DNA of 64,000 bases from Paucilactobacillus suebicus DSM 5007 = KCTC 3549 (GCF_001434475.1 NZ_AZGF01000008.1:979-64978); one strand, 5' to 3'; counted from the first letter of the stretch, positions 1 through 13,700 are shown. The notes: generated from the sequence alone by a model not told the origin. Numbers and translations: made by a program.

Positions 1-3000
1 TGTATTTGTTACTTCATCCGTATCACTCGTCCAGTTAACTGGTGTTGTGCTGGTGGCCGGTGTTGATGCACCTGCTCCCGTGTACGTGATGACATTATTT
101 GTTGTTGCCGCATTATCTGTGTAAGTAACAGTCTGACTTTGATCTATAGCGGGTGTAGCATTTGTAAAACTAACGGATGTCGCTGATGCGGTATATCCAG
201 CAACCGTTGGACTAGCAACGCTTGTAGTATCTGTATCCGGTGTAGTAGTTGCTTCATCTGTTACGTCATCTGTCACTGTAGTCCAAGTTACAGTAGTTGT
301 TGAATTAGGAACCGACTTGTCAGCTGGTAACCCAGTATACGTAACGGTATTTGTCGTTGTGCTAGTAGTCGTTGTAGTTGCATGCTTTAAATGAACAACA
401 ATATTATCAGTATCATCCGCCGTCATTGTGTAATTAATCGTAGCGCTCTGGGTTGGTGCTAACACGTAGTTAGTTGGTGCTGTTGCACTGTAGCTGCCTG
501 TTTCACCAACGGTTCCTGAAATGGTCTCAGGTGTTCCAACAGTAACGCCACCATTATCATCATCAACGTATGTGACAGTTAAAGCTGCTTGTTGCACAAG
601 CTCATACTGAACAATATCACCATCATAGTAGTATTCTGCAATTCCACCAAATTCAGCCGCACCATCACCATTAACATCTTGGATGGTTGGAGTAACCGTT
701 CCGTCAGCATTTGTAACTAATTGATAACCAGACGGGATCAATGCCTGATCAGTTACTGAAAAGCCACTAAGTGATGTCGGATAATCATTAGTAAATGTGT
801 CAACACCGTCGTTTAGAGTTTGTGTTAAATCATCTAAATAAACATACTTGTCTGCTCCATCTTGTGTGTAGTGAAGACGGGTTCTGATTGTTGAAATACC
901 AATAATTGATATTTGGCCTGCCTGGCCAGCTCCCCTTATGCTAACACTACTACCGGCAGCAAAAAATCCTGTCTGTAGGTAACCAGTTTTACCATATTGT
1001 GTTGTAAAGTCCGCCACGGTTCCATTAATGGCAATCCGTCCAGTCGTTGTATTAGCCTGAACATCACTAAATTCAATGATAATTGATCTTATCGTCGACC
1101 AATCTGTCACTTCATCTGCCGTTACATAACCGGTTGTATCAGGTGCTGTTTCTCCAGAAGCCATTGTCTGACGTTCAGTTGAATACAATACAGTTGCATT
1201 AATTGGATCCCCAGTACCACTCACCGTTGTGTAATTACTTGGAATTGTAATTGGACCAGTCATGTTAAACGTGTACTGTGATCCTTGATCGTCACCGTCT
1301 GTTGGTAAGTTAATTACAACAGTTGAGCTAGTACCAGTAACGGCTGAAGTAGTGTTAGTAACTGAAGTATAGAAAGTCATATCACTACTACCAGAAACGT
1401 TGGACGTCGCATCAACTACTGGATCTGCATCCTGATTACCTTGGCCAAATGAATACTCATCAAACGTTCCGGCAGCATCAATGGTCCAATTATTGCCATT
1501 ATTATATCCATCTGTAATGACATATGCGTTGGCATTTCCATTGGTATAGGAAGTATCAGTAACTTTAGTAGAATTTTCTAATTTTGTAACTGGTGAATAG
1601 ACATACATAAGGTACCCATACGACCCAGGTAATGCATCAGCATTATTAGATAAGAAAACCTGATTTGCATATGTGTTCATTGTTGATACATATTCATTAG
1701 TGCCCGTGTAATCTATTTCAACTACTGTTCTACCGTCATCAGCTGTAAACTCAGTGACAGTCGCGTCGCCAGTATTTGCTGTACCTGCAAATGATGTCGC
1801 CGAAGGCAAAACATAGTAAAAGATTGGCTCATAAATTGAGCTTGTAGTATGTGTAAAGCCACCAGTGTTCATCAAATATATTGATCCAGAATTCGTTATA
1901 CCTGGAACCACCGAGTTTTGAGTTGCTAACTTATACACAGCCGCAGCCGGTTGAACCACAGTTTCACTATATGAAGCTTGTCCAGATACGTCAGCCGAAC
2001 TACTTGAAATGGCAATTGAAGTCGTTAAAACATCACCAATTTGCACAGCATTACCATTATCATAGGTATCTGCCAGAGTTCCGTACAATGCAAAACATTC
2101 TTTTGCAGTAACCATATCACCAAACAATGAAGTGGCAGTTGATGCACCGGCGGCTAGAATATTAGGAACTAAATCAATTTTTCTAATTTGCGATCCATAG
2201 GTTGAGGAAATCGTCCCACCAGCGTCAACATTCCCTTTTTCAGTTGTACCATCCGCAAATGTCAATGTGTAAGTGTATGAAGTTGTACCAGTCATATAGT
2301 AAGTGGTATTTGCACCTTCAGCCGGTACAAGTAAGCTGACATTACTAAATCCGCTTGGAACCGTAATTACAATATGAGCATCTGTAACAGCGGCTGCGGC
2401 CTGAGATGAAAAGCCATACATTGCCAAATATGTTGGTGTATCAGCCGCGTCCGGATTCAACACTAACTGATTAGTAGAAGTTGTACTGTTACCACCAGTG
2501 ATAGCATTAATTGACTCTTGTCCAGTACTTGAGCTAGTACCCGCAGCACTAATAACTGCTGACCAATTGGCTGGACTTGTTGCAGTTATTGTTGTTCCGG
2601 AACTATCAACTTGTTGAGTTAAAGAAACAGGTGCGCTAGCAGTTAAAGTTTGATTGGCGCTAGTTTGAGTAACACTGTAAGAACCTGCAATCTTATAAGG
2701 TGCTGCACTAGCATACCCCTGTGTACCAGATCCTTCAGGAACAGTGATAATAATGTCAGCTCCTGTACCCGTTTGAGTAATCGTTGTAGCATCTGTAAAT
2801 CCATTTAATGATGCAGTTAAAGCACTATCTAACGTGAACCCCGCTGGGACTGGAATTGTAATCGTTGTGCCATAGTTGACGGAAGAATTAACTGTAGCCG
2901 ATGGTGAAGTGTTATCAGAAACACCGTTTGATTCACCAATATTAAGAGTATACACATAATTCGTATTGGGCATTAATTCTGTAATACTTGAGCTCGGATA

Positions 3001-4143
3001 GAGCTGAGTAACGTTACTCATATTGATCGTCGGAGTAATAATCTGAGTAAAATTAGTTGCTACATCAGTACCACCGTTTACAGAATAGCTAATGGTGTGG
3101 GTAGTAGTACCAACATCACTGATTGGGCTTGCCTGTCCGCCATAACTACTGTTAATTGAAAAATCAACATTCTGTGTAATGACAGATGAAGGTTGCCCAG
3201 TAAATGTATCGACAATGGTATAGCTACCATCTGCGTTTTTTGTTGTCACAACAGTAGCATATCCACCCGTAATTTGTTCAACACTGCCAAAGCTAAAAGC
3301 GGATCCACCAGCTGGTACATTAATTGTTACTACATCACCAGCTTGAGCATTTGCGATTCTTAGTTGGTACTCCAGTTCAGTTACGCCTGTATCATATCCA
3401 ATGGTCGTGTGGTCAATAGTGGCGTTTACATTAATTGTTGATTCATCCGCAGCAACTAGATTAACTCGTTGTTCTTCTTGAGTAACTGAATAAACGGCTG
3501 CTGCTGTTTCCTTTGCAGAACTGATTTGTGCTGAAGTCGGGTTAACCAGTGTCACTTCATTTGAACTACTTGTAACGCTTGCACTGTCGTTAGTAGAGGT
3601 TGCCGTTGAGTCACTCGTTGCAGCACTAGCCAGCCCACTGTTTGAGTTACTATTAACCGCAGTTGCACTGCTCTTTGAGCTTGCTGATAGAGTAACTGCG
3701 TTAGCTGCTGAGCTTACAGCAGAGTTCGTCGATGCACTTGTTGCAGCACTTGCAGAAGTAGCCGTTGAACCGGTTTCATTTGTTGCGCCACTAATGGCAG
3801 TGCTTGTTGAGGCACTGCTTGCTTGACTATTTTCAGTTGAAGATTGGACACTCAATGCCGTTGACGATGAAGCAGTTGAGGTTGTTGCACTTAATGTTGC
3901 CGTACTTGCACTTTGACTTTGAACTGCTGCACTACCAGCATCATCATTCATTGTACTGGCATCATTTGCGTCAGCATTAGTTGTATCAGCATGTGTTGTC
4001 ACGCTGGTACCAAAGAACAATCCTGCACCCATCGCTAAACCGGCGATACTAGCATATATCCAGTTTTTGCCAGCCTTGTATGATTTGTAATGTTCGGTTA
4101 AATTAGACTCAATATCTTTACTACGGTTATTTTTTCCTACCAT
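1..4143 (-). CDS. Giant mucus-binding-type surface adhesin (5' part; stop lies beyond left edge)
   Basis: The frame is in register from the ATG to the left edge, 1381 codons, so the C-terminus and any sorting signal lie outside the window. I checked the first 1 kb codon by codon for stops and read the rest less closely. A GGGGGG Shine-Dalgarno lies seven bases before the ATG. The N-terminus has a KxYKxGKxW-type signal (KSYKAGKNW, residues 20-28), a hydrophobic stretch and a likely cleavage after THA (residue 52). A Ser/Thr/Ala-rich stretch to about residue 200 follows, then a region of about 950 residues shared with the next gene. From about residue 1190 mucus-binding-type repeats begin (YVDDDN, YTGLPAD and VAGYT signatures). 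The protein is probably exported and cell-wall anchored, binding mucus or another host or plant surface. It is a tandem paralogue of the adhesin at 4724-14233. Ligand unknown. Confidence 0.88.
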   Translation of the reverse strand, partial: MVGKNNRSKDIESNLTEHYKSYKAGKNWIYASIAGLAMGAGLFFGTSVTTHADTTNADANDASTMNDDAGSAAVQSQSASTATLSATTSTASSSTALSVQSSTENSQASSASTSTAISGATNETGSTATSASAATSASTNSAVSSAANAVTLSASSKSSATAVNSNSNSGLASAATSDSTATSTNDSASVTSSSNEVTLVNPTSAQISSAKETAAAVYSVTQEEQRVNLVAADESTINVNATIDHTTIGYDTGVTELEYQLRIANAQAGDVVTINVPAGGSAFSFGSVEQITGGYATVVTTKNADGSYTIVDTFTGQPSSVITQNVDFSINSSYGGQASPISDVGTTTHTISYSVNGGTDVATNFTQIITPTINMSNVTQLYPSSSITELMPNTNYVYTLNIGESNGVSDNTSPSATVNSSVNYGTTITIPVPAGFTLDSALTASLNGFTDATTITQTGTGADIIITVPEGSGTQGYASAAPYKIAGSYSVTQTSANQTLTASAPVSLTQQVDSSGTTITATSPANWSAVISAAGTSSSTGQESINAITGGNSTTSTNQLVLNPDAADTPTYLAMYGFSSQAAAAVTDAHIVITVPSGFSNVSLLVPAEGANTTYYMTGTTSYTYTLTFADGTTEKGNVDAGGTISSTYGSQIRKIDLVPNILAAGASTATSLFGDMVTAKECFALYGTLADTYDNGNAVQIGDVLTTSIAISSSSADVSGQASYSETVVQPAAAVYKLATQNSVVPGITNSGSIYLMNTGGFTHTTSSIYEPIFYYVLPSATSFAGTANTGDATVTEFTADDGRTVVEIDYTGTNEYVSTMNTYANQVFLSNNADALPGSYGYLMYVYSPVTKLENSTKVTDTSYTNGNANAYVITDGYNNGNNWTIDAAGTFDEYSFGQGNQDADPVVDATSNVSGSSDMTFYTSVTNTTSAVTGTSSTVVINLPTDGDDQGSQYTFNMTGPITIPSNYTTVSGTGDPINATVLYSTERQTMASGETAPDTTGYVTADEVTDWSTIRSIIIEFSDVQANTTTGRIAINGTVADFTTQYGKTGYLQTGFFAAGSSVSIRGAGQAGQISIIGISTIRTRLHYTQDGADKYVYLDDLTQTLNDGVDTFTNDYPTSLSGFSVTDQALIPSGYQLVTNADGTVTPTIQDVNGDGAAEFGGIAEYYYDGDIVQYELVQQAALTVTYVDDDNGGVTVGTPETISGTVGETGSYSATAPTNYVLAPTQSATINYTMTADDTDNIVVHLKHATTTTTSTTTNTVTYTGLPADKSVPNSTTTVTWTTVTDDVTDEATTTPDTDTTSVASPTVAGYTASATSVSFTNATPAIDQSQTVTYTDNAATTNNVITYTGAGASTPATSTTPVNWTSDTDEVTNT

Positions 4144-4168
4144 CTTTTATCCCCCCAAAACCAACTTA

Positions 4169-4311
4169 TTAGTGAACCTTAACTGAATTATTCAAATAAT
4201 TTTTCATCAAATCTTACAATAATCCCGTCACACTGGTGTCATTTTCTACAGCAGCTTCATCCGCTTAACTAGATCAGCATCCAACGTGGTTGTATATTTC
4301 CTCTTTTCCAC
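4169..4311 (-). pseudogene. Decayed ribbon-helix-helix (ParD/RHH-like) regulator gene
   Basis: A GTG start sits eight bases after a strong GGAGGAG Shine-Dalgarno. The first frame reads MEKRKYTTTLDADLVKRMK, the typical beta-strand and first helix of a ribbon-helix-helix protein. The frame then breaks. Adding back one base gives L-AVENDTSVTGLL, the second helix; next comes an in-frame TAA, and the same frame continues DLMKNYLNNSVKVH to a TAA. Restored, this is a protein of about 48 residues, the size of a small RHH repressor or antitoxin. One single-base deletion plus one nonsense codon (probably GAA to TAA) explain the decay. It lies in the leader of the downstream adhesin, so it may once have regulated it. 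No partner toxin is visible. Family assignment is from the motif pattern only. Confidence 0.6.
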
Positions 4312-4629
4312 TTAAAACACTCCTCCTATCCATTATTATCCAGAGATATACGAATACACGTCTATTTATATAATATGATAATCATTATTTGTATAGACGC
4401 TCAATTCATACTACAAGACCGTTAAGAGTAATAAGTCCAATAACCCAAGCGTAATTACTATTAGATTCATTTAAAATAACGGCCAGAAAATATTTATTAT
4501 TCGCCACCATTTTAATAGATTTGCATACGTCAAGTAAATAACTACGTAATAATTATTTTATTTTTTTCGATTAATTTGAAAAGATAAATGTGTGAAATCT
4601 TAAACAGCGTTGACAGATTAACGTTTATA
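4312..4629. other. AT-rich intergenic stretch between the two adhesin genes
   Basis: This stretch separates the terminator of the upstream adhesin from the RHH remnant. It is very AT-rich and has no convincing reading frame. A promoter for the downstream adhesin or the RHH remnant should lie here on the minus strand, but I could not single out a convincing -35/-10 pair among many AT-rich hexamers. Confidence 0.4.
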
Positions 4630-4699
4630 TAAAAAACAATCTAAAGTTATTACAATGTTAATTAACAATATCGGTTAACAATAGTAATAATTATAGATT
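4630..4699 (-). terminator. Intrinsic terminator of the complete adhesin gene
   Basis: A long imperfect inverted repeat of about 24 nt per arm (outer arms AATCTA and TAGATT) is followed on the minus strand by GTTTTTTAT. It starts 25 nt after the stop of the complete adhesin. The arms are AT-rich, so the hairpin is weak for its length. Confidence 0.6.
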
Positions 4700-4723
4700 G
4701 TTGATTGTTGTATTACTCAATAA

Positions 4724-7700
4724 CTAGTCTTCGTTACGTTTTTTTCGCTTGAGACCAACTAGTCCAAACATCCCCGTAGCAAATCCTAAAATTGATAATC
4801 CAATTGTTTGATTTTTTGCTTCACCAGTTTGCGGTAACTGCGTCTCACCATTATTTTCATTTTGAGAATCCATATTTAGCCGTGATGCTGTTTGAGAATC
4901 GCCATTTACATCGCTTGAAACTGAATTTTCAGTGATTTTTGCTGTGCGTGCAGTGTTTAATGAAACGTTAGTAGCACCTGAGGTCCCACCATTATCGTTT
5001 GTTTTCGTGATTGATCTATCATTTCCACTTGTTTCATCATTAATTGGTGATACTAGCACGCTGATTGTTTTCATTCCAGGTTCAAATAAAGTTGGCAAAT
5101 TCTTACTATTCAAAACATATCCTGGCAAATTAGCTACCATAAACTGTGAATCTGTTCTACCAGTGACTGTCACTGTTTTAACAATCGCATCCGTCCTTGA
5201 ATTTACATATGAAATCGTGACGGTTTGCAGATCAGCTGTATAGGTAACCGTATCTGAGGTATCACCCAGCTCATCTGTTGGTTTGTCGCCTTCATTCACA
5301 TCCGCAATACTACTTTCGTTGGCAGTATAGCCCGGAATTTGAGGAGTATCGACTTTACCATACGAGTTTTTAGCAACCGCACTGCTGACACCTGTCACTT
5401 CGTCAGTAGTGGTGATCCAGTTAATCGTCTGTGTCACAGGTGCTGGCGTCTTACTTTGATCACCATCAGCAATTACATATCTAATAGTTCTGGTGGTTTG
5501 GTAGGTACCGGTCTTAATAATATGACTAAGGTGAACTGTAAGGTCGTTAGTGGTATCCGGTTCAATTGCGTAATTAACAGCACTGGTTTGATCCTTGGCT
5601 AATTGATAACCGGTATTTAGGCCACTAAGATTTGTCTTATATGCACCAGTTTCATCAGTTACTACTTCCACTGGCACTGTCTTAACAATCTTACCTGTCA
5701 CATCATCAACATATGAAACATTCAACGTTGTGGTGTCTGGAATATAATTAACGGTCATGACAATGTTTTTCGCTTCTGCGGCAGTTGTTGGTGCTGGATA
5801 TGCGTTAACCACCTGTTGATCTGCTGTATATCCAAGCACAATCGGAGAATCAACGGCCGCATAGCTTGTAGCATTTGCGGTTGCGTAACTTGAACCATCG
5901 ACATCATCCGTGACCACTTTCCAGGTGATCGTATCCACGTTATCCGTTGGTGCCTTAGATTGGTCACTGGCAGGATTGCCATCCTTTTCCAAAATAACAT
6001 AATCGATCGTTCTTGTCCCAGTAATAGTACTGTCCGTTATATGATGACTCAAGTTGATATCAACGTTAGTGATATCTGGTGACATCTTATATTGGATCGT
6101 ATTATCCTGTCCGCCAGCAAGGCGATAGCCACTATTAAGGTTGCTTAAATCAACATTGTATGTTCCTTTGTCATTAATGATACCGTGAATTTCAAATGTT
6201 TTAACCGTCTTACCTGTCACATCATCAATGTACAAAATTGTTAACGTTTCTGGAATAGCTTTATAACTGACCGTTGCGGTTTTGTCCTCGGGTACATCTG
6301 TTTGAACTTCTTGGTTAAAGTTCACTTCAGATTGCTCAGGTTCATAACCGGCCACAGTTGGTGAAGAAATTGTTGTCACAGTATCTACAGGAGTATATGT
6401 GGTAACACCAGTTACTTGATCTGTATCTGTAGTCCAATTGACTGTTGCTTTTTGATCGTTCAAAGTACTATCTTTCGGCAATCCAGTATAACTGACTGAA
6501 TCTGTCGAATTCGCAGTACCCGTGACATGGATGTGGTCAACATGTACTTGAACAGTTTGATTAGCGTCAGCGGTAAACAGATACGTACCATTTGCATCTT
6601 GGCCCTTAGCCAATTGATAACCATTCGGTAAATTATCAGTGTTCCAGTCAGCTTTTCCATTTGTATAACCAGAAATTGTCGTGATTGGCATTAGAATCGT
6701 GTCATTGCTGTCGTCATCAATATACTCGATTGAAGCAATTTGTGGATTTGCCGTGTAGCTAACTGTTACCGCCTGATCGCTTGGCATTAATAATACTTCA
6801 CTAAAAGTAACTGTCGATTGATCTGGCGTGTATCCAGGAATGACAGGCGAAACAACGGTTGTGTTCAAAACCATTGGCGCATAAGTAACTGTCCCAGTTG
6901 CTACATCAGTATCTATTGACCAGGCAATATTCATTGAATAATCTGGCTGGCTAGTTGGCAGTCCTTCATAATGAATTGTATTTTTAGTCACCAAACTAGT
7001 TTGTTTGTGCACATGACTTACATGTACTTGAATCACTTGATCATCATTGGCGGTAAATGTGTAACTTCCAGACGAAGCTTGACCGGTCGTTAGCTGATAT
7101 CCATAGGGTAAATGATCAGTACTCCAATCTACTGTACTGTCCGTTACACCGGTAATTGTTGCGGTTGTTCCTAATACTTGTGGATAACCGTTGCTATCTA
7201 CATTGTCATCATCAACATATTCAACTGTTGCTTGCTGAGCGTTTGGTGAATATGTGACAGTAATTGTTTGATTGGCGGGTGGAACAATCGTTGGATCGTT
7301 TGGGTCAGTCTTAACTGTAGCTTCTGGGAATGTAACTAACTGTTGATCAGGTGTATATCCGTCCACAATTGGTACGGTGTAAACTACTGAAGGAGATAGA
7401 CATAAATATGTGACTTCTCCTGTGACCTGATCTGTAACTTCATTCCAATCTACAGTAGATGTTTGATCTGGTTTTACGTTATCAGCAGGCAATCCAGCAT
7501 AATTAATCGTATTTGTTGTTTGATATTTATATACCGAGTAATTGTGAATTACATGAACCTGAATCGTTTGATTAGAATCGGCAGTGAAAGTATATTCATA
7601 ATTATTAAAATTCTGCCCACTCACAATAATATAAGTGTCAGGTAGATTTTCAGTATTCCAAGATTCAGTACTTCCAGTTGTACTAGTAATTTGTTGAATC

Positions 7701-10700
7701 TCACCTAATACCGCACCGTCTTCACTATCATCAATGTACTCAATCGTTACGATTTGAGTATCTGCAACATATGAAACGTTTACTATTCTATCAGTCGGCG
7801 CTGTTGAATCTGAATACTCGTGTGAGAAAGTTACACTAGAAATGCTTGGAGAATAACCAGCAACCTCTGGTGAAACAATTGTGCTTGTGTTTGTTAACGG
7901 AGTGTAAGATGTGATACCAGTTACTTCATTAGTATTTGCCTGCCAGTCTACCGTGATTGTAATTGCTTGAGGCATATCAGCAGACAGTCCCGTATAAACA
8001 ACCTCGTCAACAGACGTAAAATTACCAGTTTTATGAATTTCGGTTAGATGGACCTCAACTGTTTGAATTGCATCTGCCGTAAATGTATAAGCACCACTAG
8101 TAGCTTGATTAGGATTTAACTGATATCCAAATGGTACATCAATTGCATTCCAGTTAACGGTACTATCTGTGCCACCGGTAATGGTCTGAATTAATGACAC
8201 AACTCTTCCATTATTATCATCATCGACATATACCACTGATGCTATTTGCACATTTGCGCTGTAATTAACAGTCTTTGTTTGATCTGTGGGAGTTGTTACT
8301 TGGGCATCAGTTGGATCTACAGTAACCACTTGTTGATTGAATACGGTGGCGTCTGTATCTGAATTTGAATCGGCAGTATAACCATCAACCACCGGTATAG
8401 TAATTTCAGTTTCTTTATTTTTTGGAGTATAAATAATTATGCCCGTTGCTTCATCAGTATCAGTATCCCAGTTAACCTCCTCATGTTGTGCAGTCTGTGA
8501 CCGATCTGCTGGTAGTCCTGTATAATTAACTGTATCAGTGGTTATAGAATTACCGTATGCATGCACATGCTTAACATGTACTTCAACAACTTGGTTAGCT
8601 GCACCAGTGAATGTATAACTACCGCTACTAGCTTGACCCGTTGCCAAACTATAAACAGGCAATAAATTATCTGTATTCCATGCCGCACTGGAATCAGTAT
8701 GTCCGGAAATAGTTGCGTATATTCCCAAAACATTTCCATCATTATCATCATCGACATACTCAACAGTTGCAGTTTGGGGATCAGCTTCATAGGTTACAGA
8801 TACATTTTGATTCTCCGGTTCTTTTGTAGTAGTTTCTTGGCTAAATGTGACTGTAGGAGTATCAGCTGTATATCCGGCAATGACTGGTGAAACAATAGAA
8901 TTTGTTTGGATGGAAGGTTGGTAAGTTATAGTACCAGTTGCTTGGTCAGTGCTAGTTGTCCAATCTACACTAGTAACACTGTTAGGTTGAGCATCGCTAG
9001 TTGGTAATCCTAAATAAGTAATCGTATTAGTTGTCGTTATCGACCCACTGGTAACAATATGAGTAACATGCACTTGGACCGCTTGATTGGCATCAGCTGT
9101 AAACATGTATGTTCCGCCATCAAGTTGGCCTGCAGCTAACTGATATCCATCAGGTAAATTAACCGTATCCCAATTAACAGTATCTCCGGTTTTACCATTA
9201 ATAGTCACAGAATTACCAACAATAGCTTCATTATTATCATTATCTACATATTCAACCGTTACCGTTTGGGCGTTCGCAGTGTAGTTTACAACTGAAGATA
9301 AATCACCAGGAAGTGTGGTGGTTGCCACAGGAGTAAATGATACTGTTTCATGATTAGGCGTATAGCCAGCGATTACTGGTGAATTGATAACTCTCGTTGC
9401 ACTATCAGTTGGTGTATATGTGACATTACTGGTTGCCTCATCGGTATCCGTAGTCCAATCTATATCAACTTTAACCGGTGATGCCGCAACATCAGCTGGT
9501 AATCCTGTATAGCTAACTGTGTCCGTTGAAGTAACAGTTCCTGATTTGTGTTGATGGACAACATGAATCTGAATTACCTGATTTGAATCTGCGGTGAAGA
9601 CATACGTTCCGTTTGCTGCTTGGCCTGCTGCTAACGCGTAAGTACCAGGCAAATTTAATGTATCCCAAGCTGTAATGCCATCAGTGGTACCATTAAGTAT
9701 CTTGTTCGTACTCAATATCATTCCATTGTCATTATCATCAAGATATTCAACCGCTACTGTTTGTGGGTTGGCTGTATATGTTACTGTTTTTGATTGACCA
9801 CTCGGTTTACTAGTACTTGCTGCCTGCGTAAATGTAATACTCGATTCACTTGGCGTATAACCTGCAACATTCGTAGCAGTTATTGTGCTATTAATTGCAG
9901 TGGGGGTATATGTTGTTGTGTTATTCGCCTCGTCTGTATCAGTTGTCCAATTAACTGATACTGTACTATCAGCAATTGCTTTAGCATCGGGAAGTCCAGT
10001 GTAATTAACAGTATTAATGGTTGTGAGAGCCCCAGACGTATGGATATGTGTAACATGAACTGAGATAGTCTGATCAGAATTAGCGGTAAAAGTATAGGTC
10101 CCAATTGCTGGCTGACCGCTGGCTAACTGGTATCCACTAGGTAAATTATTAGTGGTCCAGTCTTCGCTGCCGTCAGTAACGCCTGCGATTTGATTTGATG
10201 CTACTATATTTTCGTTGTTATCATCGTCAACATAATTAATCACTGCAGTTTGTGAACTAGCCAAATATATCACAGTCTGAATTTGATCGGTTGGTTGGTC
10301 GGTTTGTTCCGTGTGTGAAAATGTAACCACTGGATCACTTGTTGTATATCCAGCAACAATTGGTGTGCTTACGCTCTCGCTTGAAACACTAGGGGTATAT
10401 GTCTTTTCCTTTGTTACGTTATCTGTATCAGTTGTCCAAATCAACGTATACACGTTATCGGGTTGCACATTTTTTGTGGGTAAGCCGGTATATGAAACCG
10501 TATCAGTTGTTGTCTCACTGTCAATGGTATGTGTGTGCTTCAAATGAATTACTAAATTTTCTGCGTCATCATTTTCACTTGGAAGCACATAGTTAACAGT
10601 ATCACCATCGTTAACCGTCATTTCTGATTCACCGTTATAAACGCTAACTAGTTCGTAATTATCCGGAACTGCAATTTGATAATTGCCTGTGTAGCCAGGT

Positions 10701-13700
10701 GCCCCACTATAATTTACTGTATCACCAACTTGCCGTTCATCATCATCGTCGTCGACGTACGAAATTGAAATACTGCTTTTACCAACTAGTTCATATTGAA
10801 TGTAATCGCCATCCAGACTTGGTGTAACAGTTTCACCAAATTGATCGGTAACGATTTTTCCATCCGTGTCAATAAGTGTTGGACTTAGAGTATCGTTTTG
10901 AAAATCATATCCATCTGGTATTAAAGCCAAATCCGTACTTGATAAACCTTCTTTACTTGTTGGATAAAATGATTCAAGTAGCGAATCGACACCATCATTA
11001 AGAGTTTGGCTTAAATCATCAAGATAAATATATTTATCCACACCGTTAATTTGATAGTGGAATCTTGCCTTAATCGTTGAAGTCCCAATTATACTAATTT
11101 GTGCAGCTGGAACTGTAGAACTTTTGTTTGAAACACTAAGTGTACCATCACCAATTGAAAAACCTGTCTCTAAATAGCCAGTCTTACCCGCATCATTTGC
11201 GAAATCATCAGCAGTACCATTAATTGCAATTCTACCGGTTGATGCATTGTTTTCCATGTTGGTAAAAACAATCATTATTGATCTAATACTGGACCAATCG
11301 GTTACTTGATCAGCTGTAACATATCCGTCTGTGCTTGGTGCTGCTTCACCTGAGGTCATTGTCTTCAGTGATGTCGAATAATAGACCGTCGCACTAATCT
11401 CGTCACCGGTACCACCACTACTGGTAGTGTAATTATCTGGTATTGTCACTGGCCCGGTTAGATCAAAATTATATTGTGATCCCTGATCATCACCAACAGT
11501 TGGTAAATTAATTACCATCGTTGCGGTACCAGTTTTATCAGAAGAAGTATTATTGATTGATGTGTAAAAAGTTTGTACATTGTTCCCAGATATATTTGAT
11601 GTACCGGATGCCACAGCCTCAGCATCCTGATTTCCTTGCGCAAATGAATACATGGAGTACGTGCCTGCCGCGTCAACAGGTAAGTTGGTTGCGTATCCTG
11701 GCCTAATATCTGACATCAACACGGCGTCTGCATGTCCTTCAGTGTAAGAAGTATTATCAACTAATGTGCTATTAATTAGTTCAGTAACAGGAGAATACAC
11801 ATACATCTCGTAATCGTAGCTTCCAGGTAATGCATCAGCATTGATTGCCAATGCAATTTCGTTAATGCCGCTATTTTCGACATTAACATACTCGTTGGTA
11901 CCTGTATAATCAATCTTGGCAACTGACCTGCCATCATCTGCTGTAAACACAGACGTAGCGGCATCACCACACTTCATAAATGATGAGACGGTCATTGATG
12001 TTGGAATCACATAGTAAAAAATTGGTTCATAAATATAAGCAGTTGTATGTGAATTTACACCCGTACTGCTCATCATCAAGTAAGCCGCATTGTCTGTTCC
12101 AGGAGTGCTACTCATAGATAACGAATATGAATATACGTTGGAAATTGCCTGTGAAACAGTATATGTGACAGATTGAGTTGCTGTAACAAGATCACTTGAA
12201 CTTATGGTCATGTTCATTGTTAACTGATCACCAACTGCCACAGATTTACCACTGTCATAAGATGAGGAAAGTGATCCCAGTAAAGTGAAATAATCACCAT
12301 TTCCTGTTGTCGCACCCGCAGCCAGGTAATTTGGTACTAAGTCGATTGTCCTAACAACTTTGCCCGGATAGAATGTAATTATTCCACCGGAATTGATATT
12401 TCCACTGTAAGGTGTACTCCCATCTGCATAACTTAGCGTGTATGAATATGAAGTCGTTCCTGGTAAATAATACATGGTATTCGCGGTAGGATCAGATGAA
12501 GCTCCTGCTGTTGGTACCTGCAATTGCGTTGCCGTCATGCCATCTGGCACGCTAATGACAATATGTGTATCAGTCGATGTGGTATTAGAATTAGTAGAAA
12601 AGCCAAGCCTTGCCAAATATGCAGGTACATCATTAGCATTGTCGTCCAACACCAAACTATTGTTGGAACCTGGGACACTACTAATTGTGACTGTTGCTGT
12701 TGCGGCTTTATCACTATCGTTAGTACCTTGTATAGTCACTGTCCACGGTAAAATTCCTTGCGTTTTAAGAGTGTTACCAGCACTATCAACAATTTGTGAG
12801 AAAGACCTCTCGCCGTCTGCTGTAAGAGTTTGATCTGTAGCTGTTTGTGTCACATCAAATGATCCAACCAGGTAGTATGGCATAGTATTATAATTTTGCT
12901 CTCCTAAACCCTTACCTGCAAAAATAATTATGTCACTACCTTTTCCACCTGGTTGGGTAACAGTCGTCCCATCAGTTAACGCGCTTAAACTTAAAGTTTC
13001 TGGTTCATTTAGTACAAAACCTTCTGGTACTGGGATTGTAATAGTCGTGCCACCATAGTTAGCTGCAGAATTGATTTTGTCCGATGTATAACTTCCATCA
13101 AAAACCCCATCAGCTTCATTAACACTAAAAGAGTATACATAATCTGTATCGGGCAATATTGTAGTTGTCGAACTATTTGGATAAGCCGCTGTAATATTGC
13201 CTAACTGAGTAATATTTGGTGTGACAATTTGTGTAAAAGTAACTAGATTTTGTTGGGCATTATTGACTGAATAACTAATCGTTTGCGTAGTAGTTCCAAC
13301 ATCCGTCATTGGTTTAGGTTGTGCTTTATAGTTATTATTAACCTGAAATTTAATGGCTTGAGTATATGAACTAGATGCACCACTTGAAAAGGTATCAGTG
13401 ATTGTCATAGTTCCATCTGAGTTCGTAACAAAAGTTGTTTTTCCACCAGTAGTTATTTGTTCAACATTAGATTGCCCAACAGTATACACAGAAGTGCTTG
13501 TTGGGACTGTGATGCTAATAGTGTCACCAGCCTGTGGATTTGAAATAGTAAAAACTAACTGGAAGTAACCAGCAATTCCTTTTCCGTAACCAACCGAATC
13601 AATCTGATTTCCATACTGATCCTCAATCTTCGGAGTAACGTCAATTGGTGAAGTTGTATCTGCTGCCACAGCATTAACTTCTTGTGCCTGTCCCGTTGCC

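Noticed and set aside
4932..12833. Several plus- and minus-strand frames of 60-120 codons inside the complete adhesin gene
   Set aside because: They are shadow frames of a repetitive Thr/Val-rich gene and lack ribosome binding sites and family features.
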